A DNA stretch of 14,245 nt, taken from assembly GCA_003645605.1 (NCBI GenBank), contig QNAY01000005.1, positions 1 to 14,245 of the forward strand, written 5' to 3'. Each line of letters begins with the position of its first letter. Position 1 is the first letter of the stretch. The stretch is from Thermodesulfobacteriota bacterium. Its GTDB lineage: Bacteria; Desulfobacterota; Dissulfuribacteria; Dissulfuribacterales; UBA3076. Below the pieces are notes generated by a model that saw only the letters and a list, made by a program, of their open reading frames with translations, made no database searches and was not told the DNA's origin. Shown piece by piece: positions 5,455 to 14,235 of the stretch. Both the position numbers and the translations under genes were made by a program.

Positions 5455-6828
5455 TCAAGGGATCAAAATTTTTCCTCTTAAGGAATGATAGCATGCCTTG
5501 ATTATTTTCACAGTAACAAATTTTCCAATAAGTTCTTGAGACCCGGGGAAGTTTACCACATGGTTGCCCCTAGTTCTACCTCTGAGTTCCTTAGGATTTT
5601 TTTTACTGATGCCTTCCACAAGAACTTCCTTTTTTTGGTTTTCCAAAGATTTATGGCGCGCAAGCCCGATTTCTTTCTGGAGTTCAAGCACTGTTTCAAG
5701 ACGTTCCGCCTTGATTTTTTCAGGAATATGATCATCAAACCGGGCTGCACGGGTAAGGGGTCTGGGTGAGTATTTAAAAGCGAAAAGCTGATCGAATTCT
5801 ACAGTCTGAAGCAGGGACATGGTGTCCTTAAAGTCTTTGTCAGTCTCACCTGGAAAGCCCACAATCAGGTCGGTGGTGAGAGTAATGTCCGGGCAGAAAG
5901 ACTTAAGCTTATCCACTATTGCCAGATATTGATCCCTGGTGTAACGGCGGTTCATGCGTTTTAGAACCGTGGTGGAACCTGATTGTACCGGTAGGTGCAG
6001 GTGTTCGCAGAGGGTATCAAGATCCCTGAAGCATTTCATCAAATCAAGGGAAATATCTTTCGGGTGACTCGTTGTAAACCTCAGACGTTTCAAACCCGGA
6101 GTTTCATTCACCATACGGAGAAGACAGGAAAAACTGTGGGTGGAACCTGTTTTTTTACCATAGGAGTTTACATTTTGACCCAAGAGCGTAACTTCTTTTA
6201 CCCCTTCATCCAGTATTTGCTTTATTTCAGCCAGGATGTCCTCAGATGGACGGCTGACTTCGCGTCCCCGCACATAGGGAACCACGCAAAAGGCGCAAAA
6301 GTTGTCACAACCTTGCATGATAGTCACAAATGCCTGGACAGGGTTGGGCTCAGGCAGAGGGGCAGTAACCAGGGGTATCAAAAAATCATTCTTGAGTTCA
6401 GTACGCAAGACAGCCCCCATGCCGTTTTCTACGTGCTTTAGCATGTCAGGCAAACTGTAAAGGCACTGTGGTCCGAATACCAGGTCAACAAATGGCAGAC
6501 GCTTTAAAAGACGATCACCTTCCTGCTGGGCAACACAACCTGCAATACCAATAATCAAACCGGGCTTTTGTTTCTTGAACTTTTTTAAGCGGCCGACAAG
6601 ACTGTAGACCTTATTTTCCGCCTTTTCCCTGATTGAGCAAGTATTTATAAGGATCAGATCCGCATTATCAGGTTCTGATGTCAGTGCGTATTGCTCGTGG
6701 AGGACCTGAGCTATCCTTTGGGAGTCATAATCGTTCATCTGACATCCAAAGGTGGCGAGGTAGAGTTTTTTGCGCCCCCTATCCCGGGAGCTGGTGGTAC
6801 TCACATTGTTGAAATTTAATAGTTTCAT
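5455..6828 (-). CDS. miaB: tRNA-2-methylthio-N6-dimethylallyladenosine synthase
   Basis: MiaB is a radical-SAM methylthiotransferase that adds the methylthio group to i6A37 of tRNAs reading UNN codons. The 457 residues show the N-terminal UPF0004 domain with cluster cysteines C29, C64 and C98, the radical-SAM CxxxCxxC as CDNFCAFC (C174, C178, C181), VGFPGETD (323-330), and a C-terminal TRAM domain (about 394-455). MiaB rather than MtaB or RimO is favoured by ATFGCQMN, INTCSIREKA and MQGCDNFCAFCVVPYVRGRE. The annotated ATG gives about 18 residues before the conserved KKLYLATFGCQMN; an in-frame GTG at codon 9 is an alternative, and neither has a clear ribosome site. It follows the DUF4911 gene by 4 bases. 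Confidence 0.96.
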   Translation of the reverse strand: MKLLNFNNVSTTSSRDRGRKKLYLATFGCQMNDYDSQRIAQVLHEQYALTSEPDNADLILINTCSIREKAENKVYSLVGRLKKFKKQKPGLIIGIAGCVAQQEGDRLLKRLPFVDLVFGPQCLYSLPDMLKHVENGMGAVLRTELKNDFLIPLVTAPLPEPNPVQAFVTIMQGCDNFCAFCVVPYVRGREVSRPSEDILAEIKQILDEGVKEVTLLGQNVNSYGKKTGSTHSFSCLLRMVNETPGLKRLRFTTSHPKDISLDLMKCFRDLDTLCEHLHLPVQSGSTTVLKRMNRRYTRDQYLAIVDKLKSFCPDITLTTDLIVGFPGETDKDFKDTMSLLQTVEFDQLFAFKYSPRPLTRAARFDDHIPEKIKAERLETVLELQKEIGLARHKSLENQKKEVLVEGISKKNPKELRGRTRGNHVVNFPGSQELIGKFVTVKIIKACYHSLRGKILIP

Positions 6829-6832
6829 TTTT

Positions 6833-7087
6833 CTATAGTTGTCCCATTATCCAGGCATTACATCTTGAGTCCATATGATCAAGACCTATAATGGATTTCA
6901 GGGATCTAAGGATAGGCAAAAGGTCCTTTAAAGAACCCTTTACTGCCCGCACATCAACCAAACCTGCACGTTGGTCAACAGTGCTGAGAATAAACATATT
7001 ATCATATCCTTCAAGAATGAAACGAAAAAAACAGACCGATGAAGGGTCTATGCGTAAGGTAAATTGTTCTAATTCAGCCATATTCAA
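6833..7087 (-). CDS. DUF4911 domain protein
   Basis: An 84-residue protein whose pattern LRIDPSS...FFRFILEGYDNMFILSTVD followed by a VRAVKGSLKDLLPILRSL helix matches my memory of DUF4911, a small family of unknown function frequent in Desulfobacterota. Homologues are often placed next to miaB, as here, where only 4 bases separate the genes. No catalytic motif, signal peptide or membrane segment is visible. The close spacing suggests co-transcription with miaB; a link to tRNA modification is only guilt by association. Confidence 0.8.
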   Translation of the reverse strand: MNMAELEQFTLRIDPSSVCFFRFILEGYDNMFILSTVDQRAGLVDVRAVKGSLKDLLPILRSLKSIIGLDHMDSRCNAWIMGQL

Positions 7088-7164
7088 TATAATTCAACGT
7101 CTCTGAATTTCTATAACCTATTGAAGTTACAGGTATTCTGGTGGCAGTCTGTTTTGTACCACAC

Positions 7165-7203
7165 ATATGGAATAGTGGAATGATGGAATAGTAGCAGGAT
7201 GGA
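7165..7203. repeat. TGGAAT-based short tandem repeats
   Basis: Between the lactonase-like gene and the DUF4911 gene the sequence repeats variants of TGGAATA/TGGAATG (TGGAATAG, TGGAATGA, TGGAATAG, then a decayed AGGATGG). It is a degenerate microsatellite in an intergenic region and covers no gene. No terminator with a T-run was seen in the surrounding 7088-7220. Confidence 0.7.
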
Positions 7204-7220
7204 TTTTATCGCTGTGGATA

Positions 7221-7979
7221 TTACTCTTTTCCCTCCGGAATTGTATCAATAGAGGCAAATTTAGGTTCATGAAGCGGGAGCAGTATTTCGGCCATATCTC
7301 TAACTTTTAGCATTATGTCATATGCCTCGTATGTATTGACATGGGTTCCGGGCGGGATAACATCCATCTCCATTGCAGTTATCTCTTTTGGGGGATAAAA
7401 ATTTTCCATGATTACACAGAATCCTGTTATGGCCGCCAGCCCTTGAGAGGTATCTATCAGTATAGTTAACCCTCCTTCCGTATGAGCCGGCGTATGGATA
7501 ACACGGATGCCCGGAAGAATTTCCTCACCTCCGGTTACCGTTTTGATCTGCCCGGCCTCTTCCACGTCCAGGATATAATCTTCCAGATATCGAAAATCCA
7601 AGGGATGGGGATTGTGTACCCGCTCCAGTTCTTTCTCATGTATATAGAACGTGGCGTTGGTGCACTTGTAATCATTTTCGCAGTGGTCGTTATGTAAATG
7701 TGTATGGATAACGATGTCGATAGATTTCGGGGTCAGACCCCAGAGGCCCAGCCCTTCCTCAAATTTATAGATCTTTCCTCCAATGGATCTTTCTCTGTCC
7801 TCAGATTGCAGCGGACTCATTTCTCCTGTATCTATCAGGACTTTCCTGTCGCCACCTTCTAGATACCAGCAATAGATAGGTATGGTATAAAGTTGTCCAT
7901 AGCCATGTTGATAGGTCATCATTCCTTTGTCAAAGATCTTTGTTCCCATCACAATAGGATGTATTTTGTAATGGCTCAT
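7221..7979 (-). CDS. Metallo-beta-lactamase-fold hydrolase, N-acyl homoserine lactonase-like
   Basis: A 252-residue protein of the metallo-beta-lactamase superfamily, closest in layout to the AHL-lactonase group; the substrate is unknown. The metal motif HTHLHNDH gives H94, H96, D98 and H99; the third histidine is H166 (HTPAHTEGG) and a later one is H237 (LPLHEPKF). In AHL lactonases the bridging aspartate is expected after the strand at about 182-187 (ITGD), but here the sequence is ITGFCVIMENF, so F187/C188 stand where Asp would be. ENF, also seen in relatives, is retained. AGAGGTG lies 5 bases before the ATG and overlaps the end of argF, so it is probably the last gene of the arg unit. A role in arginine metabolism is not implied by its sequence. 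Confidence 0.85.
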   Translation of the reverse strand: MSHYKIHPIVMGTKIFDKGMMTYQHGYGQLYTIPIYCWYLEGGDRKVLIDTGEMSPLQSEDRERSIGGKIYKFEEGLGLWGLTPKSIDIVIHTHLHNDHCENDYKCTNATFYIHEKELERVHNPHPLDFRYLEDYILDVEEAGQIKTVTGGEEILPGIRVIHTPAHTEGGLTILIDTSQGLAAITGFCVIMENFYPPKEITAMEMDVIPPGTHVNTYEAYDIMLKVRDMAEILLPLHEPKFASIDTIPEGKE

Positions 7980-7988
7980 GTTTCACCT

Positions 7989-8945
7989 CTATAATTCCAT
8001 GGCCCATTCCAGCACGGCCTTGTGAAGATGCATCTTGTTTTCCGCCTGGTCCCATACTACTGAATGCGGCCCTTCCAGCACCTTCTCGCTTATTTCCTCT
8101 CCTCGATGGGCTGGGAGGCAGTGGAGGACAATGGCATCTGTTTCGGCTGTGGCAAGAAGTGTCTCGTTGATCTGATATGGGGCAAATATCTTCCGGCGTT
8201 TTGAGGCCTCTTTTTCCTGCCCCATACTGGCCCACACGTCTGCGTTTATGACGTCAGCACTTTCTACTGCCTCTTTGGGATCAGTCGTAAGTGTGATGGG
8301 TGCTGCAGACTCAGTTTGTGCACTGCTCAAAATTTTTTGGTTCGGCTCGTATCCCTCCGGGCAGGCCAGAGCCAAGGTAAAACCAAGCCTGCTTGCAGCC
8401 TGGATCCATGAATGAGCCACATTGTTTCCATCCCCTACCCAGGCGACTTTCAGGGTTTTTAAGTCTTCATCCTTATGTTCCATGACAGTCATGATGTCGG
8501 AGAGGACCTGACACGGATGATGCCGGTCGGTAAGTCCATTGATAACAGGGATGTCTGACCACCCGGCAAGCTCATCAACTATCTCCTGGCCAAAGGTGCG
8601 AACTACGAGGCAGTCCAGATACCGGGAGAGGACCCTGGCCGTATCCTTAAGGGGCTCTCCTCTTTTCAACTGAAGGTCTCTTGAAGACAAAAAAGTCACG
8701 TTGCCGCCCAGTTGTAACATTGCGGTTTCAAATGAGACACGGGTCCTTGTAGACGGTTTTTCAAAAAGCAACCCTGTGACTTTACCTATGGCAGGTCTGT
8801 AAGGTTGGCCGGATTTGTAGCGCTTTTTAAGTTTCAAGGCCCGGTTGATAAAAAAGAGGATCTCATCAGAGGCAAGATCAGAAACAGTCAGATAATGTCT
8901 TGGATTTGGTGATTTGGTGATTTGGTGATTTGGTGATTTTTTCAT
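7989..8945 (-). CDS. argF: Ornithine carbamoyltransferase
   Basis: Joins ornithine and carbamoyl phosphate to give citrulline, step 6 of arginine synthesis. In 318 residues it shows the carbamoyl-phosphate loop STRTR (65-69), HPCQ (143-146), DGNN (172-175), SMG (240-242, part of the ornithine loop) and HCLPAHRG (275-282). These favour ornithine over aspartate or acetylornithine transcarbamylase. Homology starts at about RHYLTVSDL (16-24); the preceding 15 residues ([14 protein letters not shown]) are encoded by an 8-bp tandem repeat. The ATG at 8943-8945 overlaps the argD stop as ATGA, and no later in-frame start lies before the conserved region, so this start is favoured. The extension is probably unstructured. 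Confidence 0.96.
   Translation of the reverse strand: MKKSPNHQITKSPNPRHYLTVSDLASDEILFFINRALKLKKRYKSGQPYRPAIGKVTGLLFEKPSTRTRVSFETAMLQLGGNVTFLSSRDLQLKRGEPLKDTARVLSRYLDCLVVRTFGQEIVDELAGWSDIPVINGLTDRHHPCQVLSDIMTVMEHKDEDLKTLKVAWVGDGNNVAHSWIQAASRLGFTLALACPEGYEPNQKILSSAQTESAAPITLTTDPKEAVESADVINADVWASMGQEKEASKRRKIFAPYQINETLLATAETDAIVLHCLPAHRGEEISEKVLEGPHSVVWDQAENKMHLHKAVLEWAMEL
8903..8934. repeat. Four perfect 8-bp tandem repeats inside the argF start region
   Basis: GATTTGGT is repeated four times without error (8903-8910, 8911-8918, 8919-8926, 8927-8934) followed by a partial unit and a T6 run. On the argF coding strand this is ACCAAATC, lying from about codon 4 to codon 14. Since 8 is not a multiple of 3, gain or loss of one unit would shift the argF frame; three units would restore it. 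Confidence 0.95.
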
Positions 8946-10114
8946 ATATTGTTCTCAATCGCATCCAGCATGGCATTGATTTCCGCTTTAGTAACAATCA
9001 GGGGCGGTACCAAACGGAGTATCTTTTCCTGGCTCAATAGTACAAGGAAACCCTCTTCCAGGAGCTTGCCAGCTAATTTTGGCATAGGTTCCCTGAATTC
9101 AATGGCCTGAATAAGCCCCCTGCCGCGCACCTCAAGGATTTTTTCCGAATATTTGCCAGCCAGGAGTTCGAGGCCTGTGTTCAGGTATGCGCCTGTCTCC
9201 TTTACCCTGTCCAGAAAACCAGGTGACGTCATGGTTTCAATAACCACTTTTGCAGCAGCGCAGGCAACCGGATTTCCACCAAAGGTAGAGGCGTGGCTCC
9301 CAGGGGGGAGGTGGGACATTACCTTCTCTTTTGCAAGCATAGCTCCTATGGGGAACCCGTTTCCCAGGGCCTTTGCAAGACAGATCACGTCAGGTACTAC
9401 AGGGGTTTGCTCATAGGCAAAGAGGGTCCCGGTCCTTCCCATTCCTACCTGGACCTCATCAAACATGAGCAGGGCGCCAAGACGATTACAGATTTCTCTG
9501 GCTGCAAGGAGAAACTCATCACTGACAGGCCGCACTCCTCCTTCCCCCTGGATGGGCTCGATCAGGACCGCTGCTGTCCTCGGACCGGCAGCCAATTTAA
9601 GGGCGGTTATACTGTTGGGTGGGACGTGGGTGAAGCCTGATGGCATGGGTTCAAAACCATGCTGGAATATAGGTTGTCCTGTGGCAGCTATTGTTGCCAG
9701 GGTGCGGCCGTGGAATGAGCCATCAAGACAAATAACCTCATGACAATCAGGGCCGTGATTTACATGGCCGTGGCGACGGGCAAGCTTAAGTGCCCCCTCT
9801 ATAGCTTCCGCTCCTGAGTTACAAAAAAATGCCCTGTCGGCACAGGAATTTTCAGTGAGTAAATGTGCTGTTTCCAACTGGGGCATAGTCCAGTACAGAT
9901 TTGAAACATGGACCAGGGTCCCGGCCTGGCGGGCTATTGCCTCCGTGACTGCCGGATGACAATGCCCCAGGCTACAGACAGCAATCCCGGCGGCAAAGTC
10001 CAGATATTCTTTTCCCTTGTCATCCCAGACTTTGCAGCCTTTTCCCCGCACAAGAGTTACAGGAAAACGGCTGTATGTATTTGCAACAGAGGAGCTGAGT
10101 GATTGAATTGTCAC
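8942..10114 (-). CDS. argD: Acetylornithine aminotransferase
   Basis: A PLP-dependent class-III aminotransferase that converts N-acetylglutamate semialdehyde to N-acetylornithine (step 4 of arginine synthesis); relatives may also serve lysine synthesis. The 390 residues show NSGAEA (99-104, phosphate-binding loop), SFHGRTLA (133-140), [10 protein letters not shown] (184-193), [12 protein letters not shown] (218-229, D219 to the pyridine nitrogen) and the PLP lysine K248 in [14 protein letters not shown]. The length and the STFGGNP motif (276-282) fit ArgD. It starts with GTG overlapping the argB stop as GTGA, preceded by GGAG within argB, and it ends in an ATGA overlap with argF, so argB-argD-argF are likely translationally coupled. 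Confidence 0.96.
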   Translation of the reverse strand: MTIQSLSSSVANTYSRFPVTLVRGKGCKVWDDKGKEYLDFAAGIAVCSLGHCHPAVTEAIARQAGTLVHVSNLYWTMPQLETAHLLTENSCADRAFFCNSGAEAIEGALKLARRHGHVNHGPDCHEVICLDGSFHGRTLATIAATGQPIFQHGFEPMPSGFTHVPPNSITALKLAAGPRTAAVLIEPIQGEGGVRPVSDEFLLAAREICNRLGALLMFDEVQVGMGRTGTLFAYEQTPVVPDVICLAKALGNGFPIGAMLAKEKVMSHLPPGSHASTFGGNPVACAAAKVVIETMTSPGFLDRVKETGAYLNTGLELLAGKYSEKILEVRGRGLIQAIEFREPMPKLAGKLLEEGFLVLLSQEKILRLVPPLIVTKAEINAMLDAIENNI

Positions 10115-10989
10115 TGGACTATCTCCGTTCCAACACCGGTATCTGTCAACAGTTCCAATAAGATGGCGTGTTCCTTCCTTCCATCGATAATGTGGGCCTT
10201 ATCAACCCCACTGCCAAGGGCCTTAAGACACGACTTAAGTTTTGGGATCATTCCGCCGGTTGCGATACGATCCTCCATGGCCTTTCTTGCCTCATCAGCC
10301 GTCATGGATGGAATCAGCTCGTTTTTTGAAGTCATTACCCCGGGGACATCTGTCAGGAGTATAAGTTTTTCAGCTTTAAGCTCTCCTGCTATGGCCCCGG
10401 CAACAAGGTCAGCGTTTATGTTGTATGCCTGTCCCTCAGGCCCGACACCGACCGGGGCTATAACCGGTATAAACCCTGCATCCTCAAGGGCCTTAAGCAC
10501 CCCGGCATTGACACTTGAAACCTTTCCTACTCTTCCGATATCTATAATTTCAGGCGGACGTTCATCCCCGGTATATTTGTAGATCTTCATAGGATCTGCC
10601 TGGATAAGATCACCATCCCTGCCGGACAGACCCACTGCCCGTCCTTCATAGCCATTGATAAGACCCACTATCTCCTTGTTGACAGTACCAACCAGCACCA
10701 TTTCCACAACATTCATGGTCTCATCATCAGTGACCCGCTGGCCCTCGACAAATGTAGACTGTATCCCCATTCTTTCCATTATCCGGCTTATCTGAGGCCC
10801 GCCTCCGTGGACAATGACCGGATTGATGCCCACGTACTTCATCAGGATGATGTCCAGCACGAACTTTTCCTTGAGGAATTGTTCCGCCATGGCGTGGCCG
10901 CCGTACTTTATGACAATGGTCTTGTCGGCAAACCGTCGAATATAGGGAAGGGCCTCAATAAGAACCCGGGCCCTTGATATGTTGTCCAT
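10111..10989 (-). CDS. argB: Acetylglutamate kinase, arginine-sensitive type
   Basis: Phosphorylates N-acetylglutamate, the second step of arginine synthesis. The 292 residues show KYGGHAM (28-34), HGGGPQI (61-67), GLSGRDG (120-126), [10 protein letters not shown] (192-201), TDVPGV (213-218) and GGMIPK (245-250). An extra N-terminal helix (about 4-20, [17 protein letters not shown]) and the C-terminal [17 protein letters not shown] (274-290) match the signature of hexameric, arginine-inhibited kinases and are lacking in the insensitive E. coli enzyme, so feedback inhibition by arginine is expected (inference from family). The ATG follows GGA at about 7 bases. It lies 133 bases after hslU, separated by an inverted repeat, and starts the arg unit. 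Confidence 0.97.
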   Translation of the reverse strand: MDNISRARVLIEALPYIRRFADKTIVIKYGGHAMAEQFLKEKFVLDIILMKYVGINPVIVHGGGPQISRIMERMGIQSTFVEGQRVTDDETMNVVEMVLVGTVNKEIVGLINGYEGRAVGLSGRDGDLIQADPMKIYKYTGDERPPEIIDIGRVGKVSSVNAGVLKALEDAGFIPVIAPVGVGPEGQAYNINADLVAGAIAGELKAEKLILLTDVPGVMTSKNELIPSMTADEARKAMEDRIATGGMIPKLKSCLKALGSGVDKAHIIDGRKEHAILLELLTDTGVGTEIVQ

Positions 10990-11019
10990 AAATTATCCAA
11001 TCAAGTGTTTAAACCTGGA

Positions 11020-11113
11020 TTGAGCCATTAGCTGTTAGCCATTAGCCTTTAGCTTTGAAAAAGATCCTGTAATCATTAAACTAATAGCTAACCGCTAAAG
11101 GCTAATCGCTCAA
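11020..11113. repeat. Imperfect 34-bp inverted repeat between hslU and argB
   Basis: Bases 11020-11053 and the reverse complement of 11080-11113 share TTGAGC(C/G)ATTAGC and TTAGCC/TTTAGC words; the perfect core is ATTAGCCTTTAGC (11041-11053) against GCTAAAGGCTAAT (11094-11106). The arms surround a 26-base spacer. The words are related to those at 5406-5446. It has no T-run and looks more like a small palindromic repeat than a terminator, though it could fold in the message between hslU and argB. Confidence 0.7.
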
Positions 11114-11122
11114 ATTAAAGGA

Positions 11123-12463
11123 TCATAGGATAAATCTGCTCAAATCCACGTCTTTAGCTATATCCCTCAACCTCTCCTGTACATAAACAGCAGTTATCTG
11201 AATTTGTTGAGGGGCAACGTCCGGGGCATCAAAAGAAATTTCCTCAACCAGTTTTTCCATTACGGTATGGAGTCTTCTGGCCCCTATATTTTCCGTGCGC
11301 TCATTTACTTCAAAGGAAATCTTGGCTATCTCTTCGATTGACTCTGTATCAAATATCAATTCTATGTTTTCTGTGTCGAGCAGTGCCTTGTATTGAGTGA
11401 CAAGGGCATTTTCCGGCTCTGTAAGTATCCTTACAAAGTCTTCCTGAGTTAATGCATTTAGCTCGACCCTGATTGGGAACCTTCCCTGAAGTTCAGGCAG
11501 TAAATCAGAAGGTTTTGAGACGTGGAAAGCACCGCTTGCAATGAATAGTATGTGGTCTGTCACTACGATACCATGCTTGGTATGGACAGAAGTGCCTTCG
11601 ACTATAGGCAGGAGGTCCCGCTGAACTCCCTCTCTTGAAACGTCCGGGCCGCCGCTCCCGCTCCCTCGGGCAGCAACTTTGTCAATCTCGTCCAGGAATA
11701 TGATCCCTGACTGCTCAACACGGGCAATGGCCTTTTTTACCACCTTGTCCATGTCTATTAATTTTCCTGCCGCTTCTTGTTCAAGGATTTTTTTTGCTTC
11801 AGAGACCTTTACATGACGACGCTTCCGCTTGTTAGGCATCACGTTGGATAGCATGTCCTGGATGCCGCTTTGCATCTCTTCCATGCCTGCGGCGGCAAAA
11901 ATTTCAATCATTGGTGAAGCGGGCTTCTGGGCAACCTCCAGCTCCACGAAGCGATCATCCAGCTTTCCATCTCTCAGCATCTGACGGAAGCGTTCCCTGG
12001 TAGAGGTTTCTCCCGTGTCTTGCTCGTTCTTAGGACTCGGCAACAGGATGTCCAGGAGTTGGTCTTCGGCAAGGTCTTTAGCTTTTGCCTCCACCTTTTC
12101 CTTCTCTTCGGATTTCACCATGTCCACCGCAAGGTGGGTGAGATCCCTGATCATGGATTCAACGTCACGGCCTACATATCCAACTTCAGTAAATTTGCTC
12201 GCTTCGATCTTGAGAAAAGGAGATTTTGCCAATCTGGCAAGGCGTCTTGCAATCTCAGTCTTGCCCACTCCTGTGGGCCCGATCATAATGATGTTTTTAG
12301 GGGCGATTTCATCCCGGAGCGGCTCGGGGACCTGCTGTCTTCTCCATCGATTCCGAAGCGCTATGGCCACTGAACGCTTGGCCTGGGACTGGCCGATGAT
12401 ATACTTGTCCAGCTCGGTTTCTATCTCTCTTGGTGTTAAAGGTTTGATTTCCGCAATTTCCAC
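11123..12463 (-). CDS. hslU: HslU, ATPase subunit of the HslVU protease
   Basis: The AAA+ unfoldase that feeds proteins to HslV in the cytoplasm. The 446 residues show the start helix with [20 protein letters not shown] (22-41), Walker A GPTGVGKT (62-69), the pore loop GYVG (95-98), an insertion I-domain (about 110-240, with charged helices), Walker B IIFLDE (254-259), the arginine-finger region GRFPIRVEL (327-335), sensor-2 GARR (395-398) and the C-terminal LSRFIL tail that docks into HslV. The start is GTG, 8 bases after hslV; a good AGGAGG lies inside the hslV end but 13 bases from the GTG, longer than usual spacing. The length is typical. Confidence 0.97.
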   Translation of the reverse strand: MEIAEIKPLTPREIETELDKYIIGQSQAKRSVAIALRNRWRRQQVPEPLRDEIAPKNIIMIGPTGVGKTEIARRLARLAKSPFLKIEASKFTEVGYVGRDVESMIRDLTHLAVDMVKSEEKEKVEAKAKDLAEDQLLDILLPSPKNEQDTGETSTRERFRQMLRDGKLDDRFVELEVAQKPASPMIEIFAAAGMEEMQSGIQDMLSNVMPNKRKRRHVKVSEAKKILEQEAAGKLIDMDKVVKKAIARVEQSGIIFLDEIDKVAARGSGSGGPDVSREGVQRDLLPIVEGTSVHTKHGIVVTDHILFIASGAFHVSKPSDLLPELQGRFPIRVELNALTQEDFVRILTEPENALVTQYKALLDTENIELIFDTESIEEIAKISFEVNERTENIGARRLHTVMEKLVEEISFDAPDVAPQQIQITAVYVQERLRDIAKDVDLSRFIL

Positions 12464-12471
12464 TGGATTTA

Positions 12472-13047
12472 TTATTCCTCCTGAGATTCCAGACTTTCAA
12501 CTATTATGTTTTCATTAGTGTAAATACAAATAGAGGCCGCAATGTTCAGGGAAGCCTCAGCTATCTCCCTGGCTGAAAGACTGCTGTGGGCCACAAGGGC
12601 CCTTGCCGCAGAAAGGGCGTAAGGTCCTCCTGAACCTATGGCCAATATGTTGTCATCAGGTTCTATTACGTCGCCTGAGCCTGAGATGAGGAGAGAATTT
12701 TTCTCGTCAACTGCAATCAACAGGGCCTCAAGTCGCCTTAAAATTTTGTCTGTGCGCCAATCCTTGGCAAGCTCAACTGCTGCACGCACCAAATTACCCT
12801 TATATTGCTCCAGCTTCTGCTCAAGTTTTTCAAACAGGGTAAAGGCATCGGCGGTTGCGCCGGAAAAACCGGTAAGGACCTTTCCGTTATAAAGTGTCCT
12901 TATTTTTCGTGCATTGTGCTTGATAACCGTGTTTCCCAGCGTTACCTGCCCGTCGCCTGCAAGCACCGCCTCGCCATTATAACGAATAGCCAGTACAGTA
13001 GTACTACGAATATTGTCCTTTGTTCGGCCCTTCATATTATTATACAC
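12472..13047 (-). CDS. hslV: HslV, peptidase subunit of the HslVU protease
   Basis: Threonine peptidase subunit forming the proteolytic chamber with HslU. The 191 residues show the catalytic threonine in IRSTTVLA, T16 being the probable mature N-terminus after removal of a 15-residue propeptide, followed by AGDGQVTLG (30-38), [14 protein letters not shown] and the [15 protein letters not shown] segment. The start is GTG at 13045-13047, with GGAG 7 bases upstream overlapping the xerC stop; ATG at codon 5 is an alternative but has no suitable site. It is 3 bases from xerC and 8 from hslU, so the three genes form one unit. Confidence 0.96.
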   Translation of the reverse strand: MYNNMKGRTKDNIRSTTVLAIRYNGEAVLAGDGQVTLGNTVIKHNARKIRTLYNGKVLTGFSGATADAFTLFEKLEQKLEQYKGNLVRAAVELAKDWRTDKILRRLEALLIAVDEKNSLLISGSGDVIEPDDNILAIGSGGPYALSAARALVAHSSLSAREIAEASLNIAASICIYTNENIIVESLESQEE

Positions 13048-13050
13048 GTT

Positions 13051-13980
13051 TTACTCCACATCCTTAATTTTTTTATTTTTTTCCTTTGCCTTTTTTGCCC
13101 TGGGGTGGGCGTTGTTATATACCTCGGTCAAATGACTCAGGTCCAAATGCGTATAAAGCTGCGTAGTCGCAAGACTCACATGACCCAGCATCTCCTGGAT
13201 TGGTCTGAGGTCCGCGCCTGATTCAAGCAAATGGGTCGCCATGGAGTGACGGAAAGTATGAGGAGTGACAGGCGAGTTTAGCCCGACCTCTAACCTTCTC
13301 TTAGCAACCAATCGTTCTACGCTTCGAGGGCTTAACCTGGTGCCCCTTCGATTAACGAAAAACGCCTTTTCGTCTTTGCAATGCAGCCTTTCCAGTAATG
13401 CATCCCGGAAAGGCAAATATGCATTCAATGCCTTGGCTGCCTTGCTGCCAAAAGGAATTACCCGCTCTTTATTGCCTTTACCCCTCACACGCACCATCTC
13501 AGGTGAGAGGGAAACACTCGCAATATCCAGACCTGAAAGCTCGCCCACCCTTATTCCCGAGCTGTAAAGCAGCTCAAGGATGGCCCTGTTTCTTAGATCC
13601 TGGAATCCTATATCATCACCGGTTTCTACCATGGAAAATGCCTCATCCACAGAGAGATAAGCCGGGAGGGATTTTTTTGTTTGAGGCGCTCTTATGCCAT
13701 CAGCAGGACTCTTTTCAACTATCCCCTGCCTGAGCAGGAACCGGAAAAAGCTTCGGATAGAAGCAAGCTTACGGGCCACGGTGTTCCTGCTTGCCCCCCT
13801 TTTCAGCATTGACGCAAGCCATGTCCTAATTTCTTTTGCAGTGAGAGAGACTGGATCTTTCCCAGAACCTATAAATCTATTCAGCTCCTCAAGGTCTCTT
13901 CGATAGGCTACTATCGTGTTCGGAGAAGCATTTCTCTCAACCTTGAGAAAATCCATAAATGTCTTAATTTTATTAACCAT
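13051..13980 (-). CDS. xerC: Tyrosine recombinase XerC/XerD-type
   Basis: Site-specific recombinase that resolves chromosome dimers at dif, usually as a XerC/XerD pair. From the ATG at 13980 it is 309 residues, matching the family length. It has the N-terminal SAM-like core-binding domain with FMDFLKVERNASPNT, and the catalytic domain with R144 (SGIRVGEL), K168 (RGKGNKER), H241 and R244 (HTFRHSMATHLL), H267 (LGHVSL) and the nucleophile Y276 (TQLYTHL). The C-terminus is lysine-rich. The same frame continues up to a GTG at 14032-14034 (327 residues), but the extra 18 residues have no XerC counterpart, so I prefer 13980. It is adjacent to hslV, an arrangement known from other bacteria, so xerC is more likely than xerD. 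Confidence 0.93.
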   Translation of the reverse strand: MVNKIKTFMDFLKVERNASPNTIVAYRRDLEELNRFIGSGKDPVSLTAKEIRTWLASMLKRGASRNTVARKLASIRSFFRFLLRQGIVEKSPADGIRAPQTKKSLPAYLSVDEAFSMVETGDDIGFQDLRNRAILELLYSSGIRVGELSGLDIASVSLSPEMVRVRGKGNKERVIPFGSKAAKALNAYLPFRDALLERLHCKDEKAFFVNRRGTRLSPRSVERLVAKRRLEVGLNSPVTPHTFRHSMATHLLESGADLRPIQEMLGHVSLATTQLYTHLDLSHLTEVYNNAHPRAKKAKEKNKKIKDVE

Positions 13981-14155
13981 AACCACGCTCTGCCCGAGGG
14001 CAAGAAATGAAGTAAGGTTTTTTCTATACCACACATCCTCTATAATTCAATAATGATCTCATCGTCATGGATGTTCGATGATATTTATTTGCTCATGATT
14101 AATAAGAAAAAGAACGAAGAATTTATATAGTGTCTGAACGAAAACTAACCAAAAC

Positions 14156-14235
14156 TGTCATTTCGAGCAAAGCGAGAAATCTTATCATACTGAAAATACA
14201 GGCATTAAAGATTTCTCCCTACGGTCGAAATGACA
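14156..14235. repeat. Palindromic element with TGTCATTTCGA ends
   Basis: An 80-bp inverted repeat: TGTCATTTCGA (14156-14166) pairs perfectly with TCGAAATGACA (14225-14235), and GAGAAATCTT (14174-14183) pairs with AAGATTTCTC (14208-14217), leaving a 24-base loop. The TGTCATTTCGAGC...GAGAAATCT word is one I recall as a common intergenic repeat in many bacterial genomes, possibly a miniature element. It lies upstream of xerC. The adjacent bases are aaaac and aaaag, too simple to claim a target duplication. Confidence 0.85.

Noticed and set aside
8903..8934. Short regular repeats that might suggest a CRISPR array
   Set aside because: Units are 8 bases with no spacers and lie within a coding region; this is a simple tandem repeat.
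12015..12518. 167-codon plus-strand frame opposite hslU
   Set aside because: Antisense shadow of hslU, low-complexity Ser-rich translation, and hslU motifs are intact.
13978..14034. 18-residue N-terminal extension of XerC from GTG 14034
   Set aside because: The AGAGGA before that GTG is only one base away, too close for a ribosome site, and the extension has no counterpart in the family.
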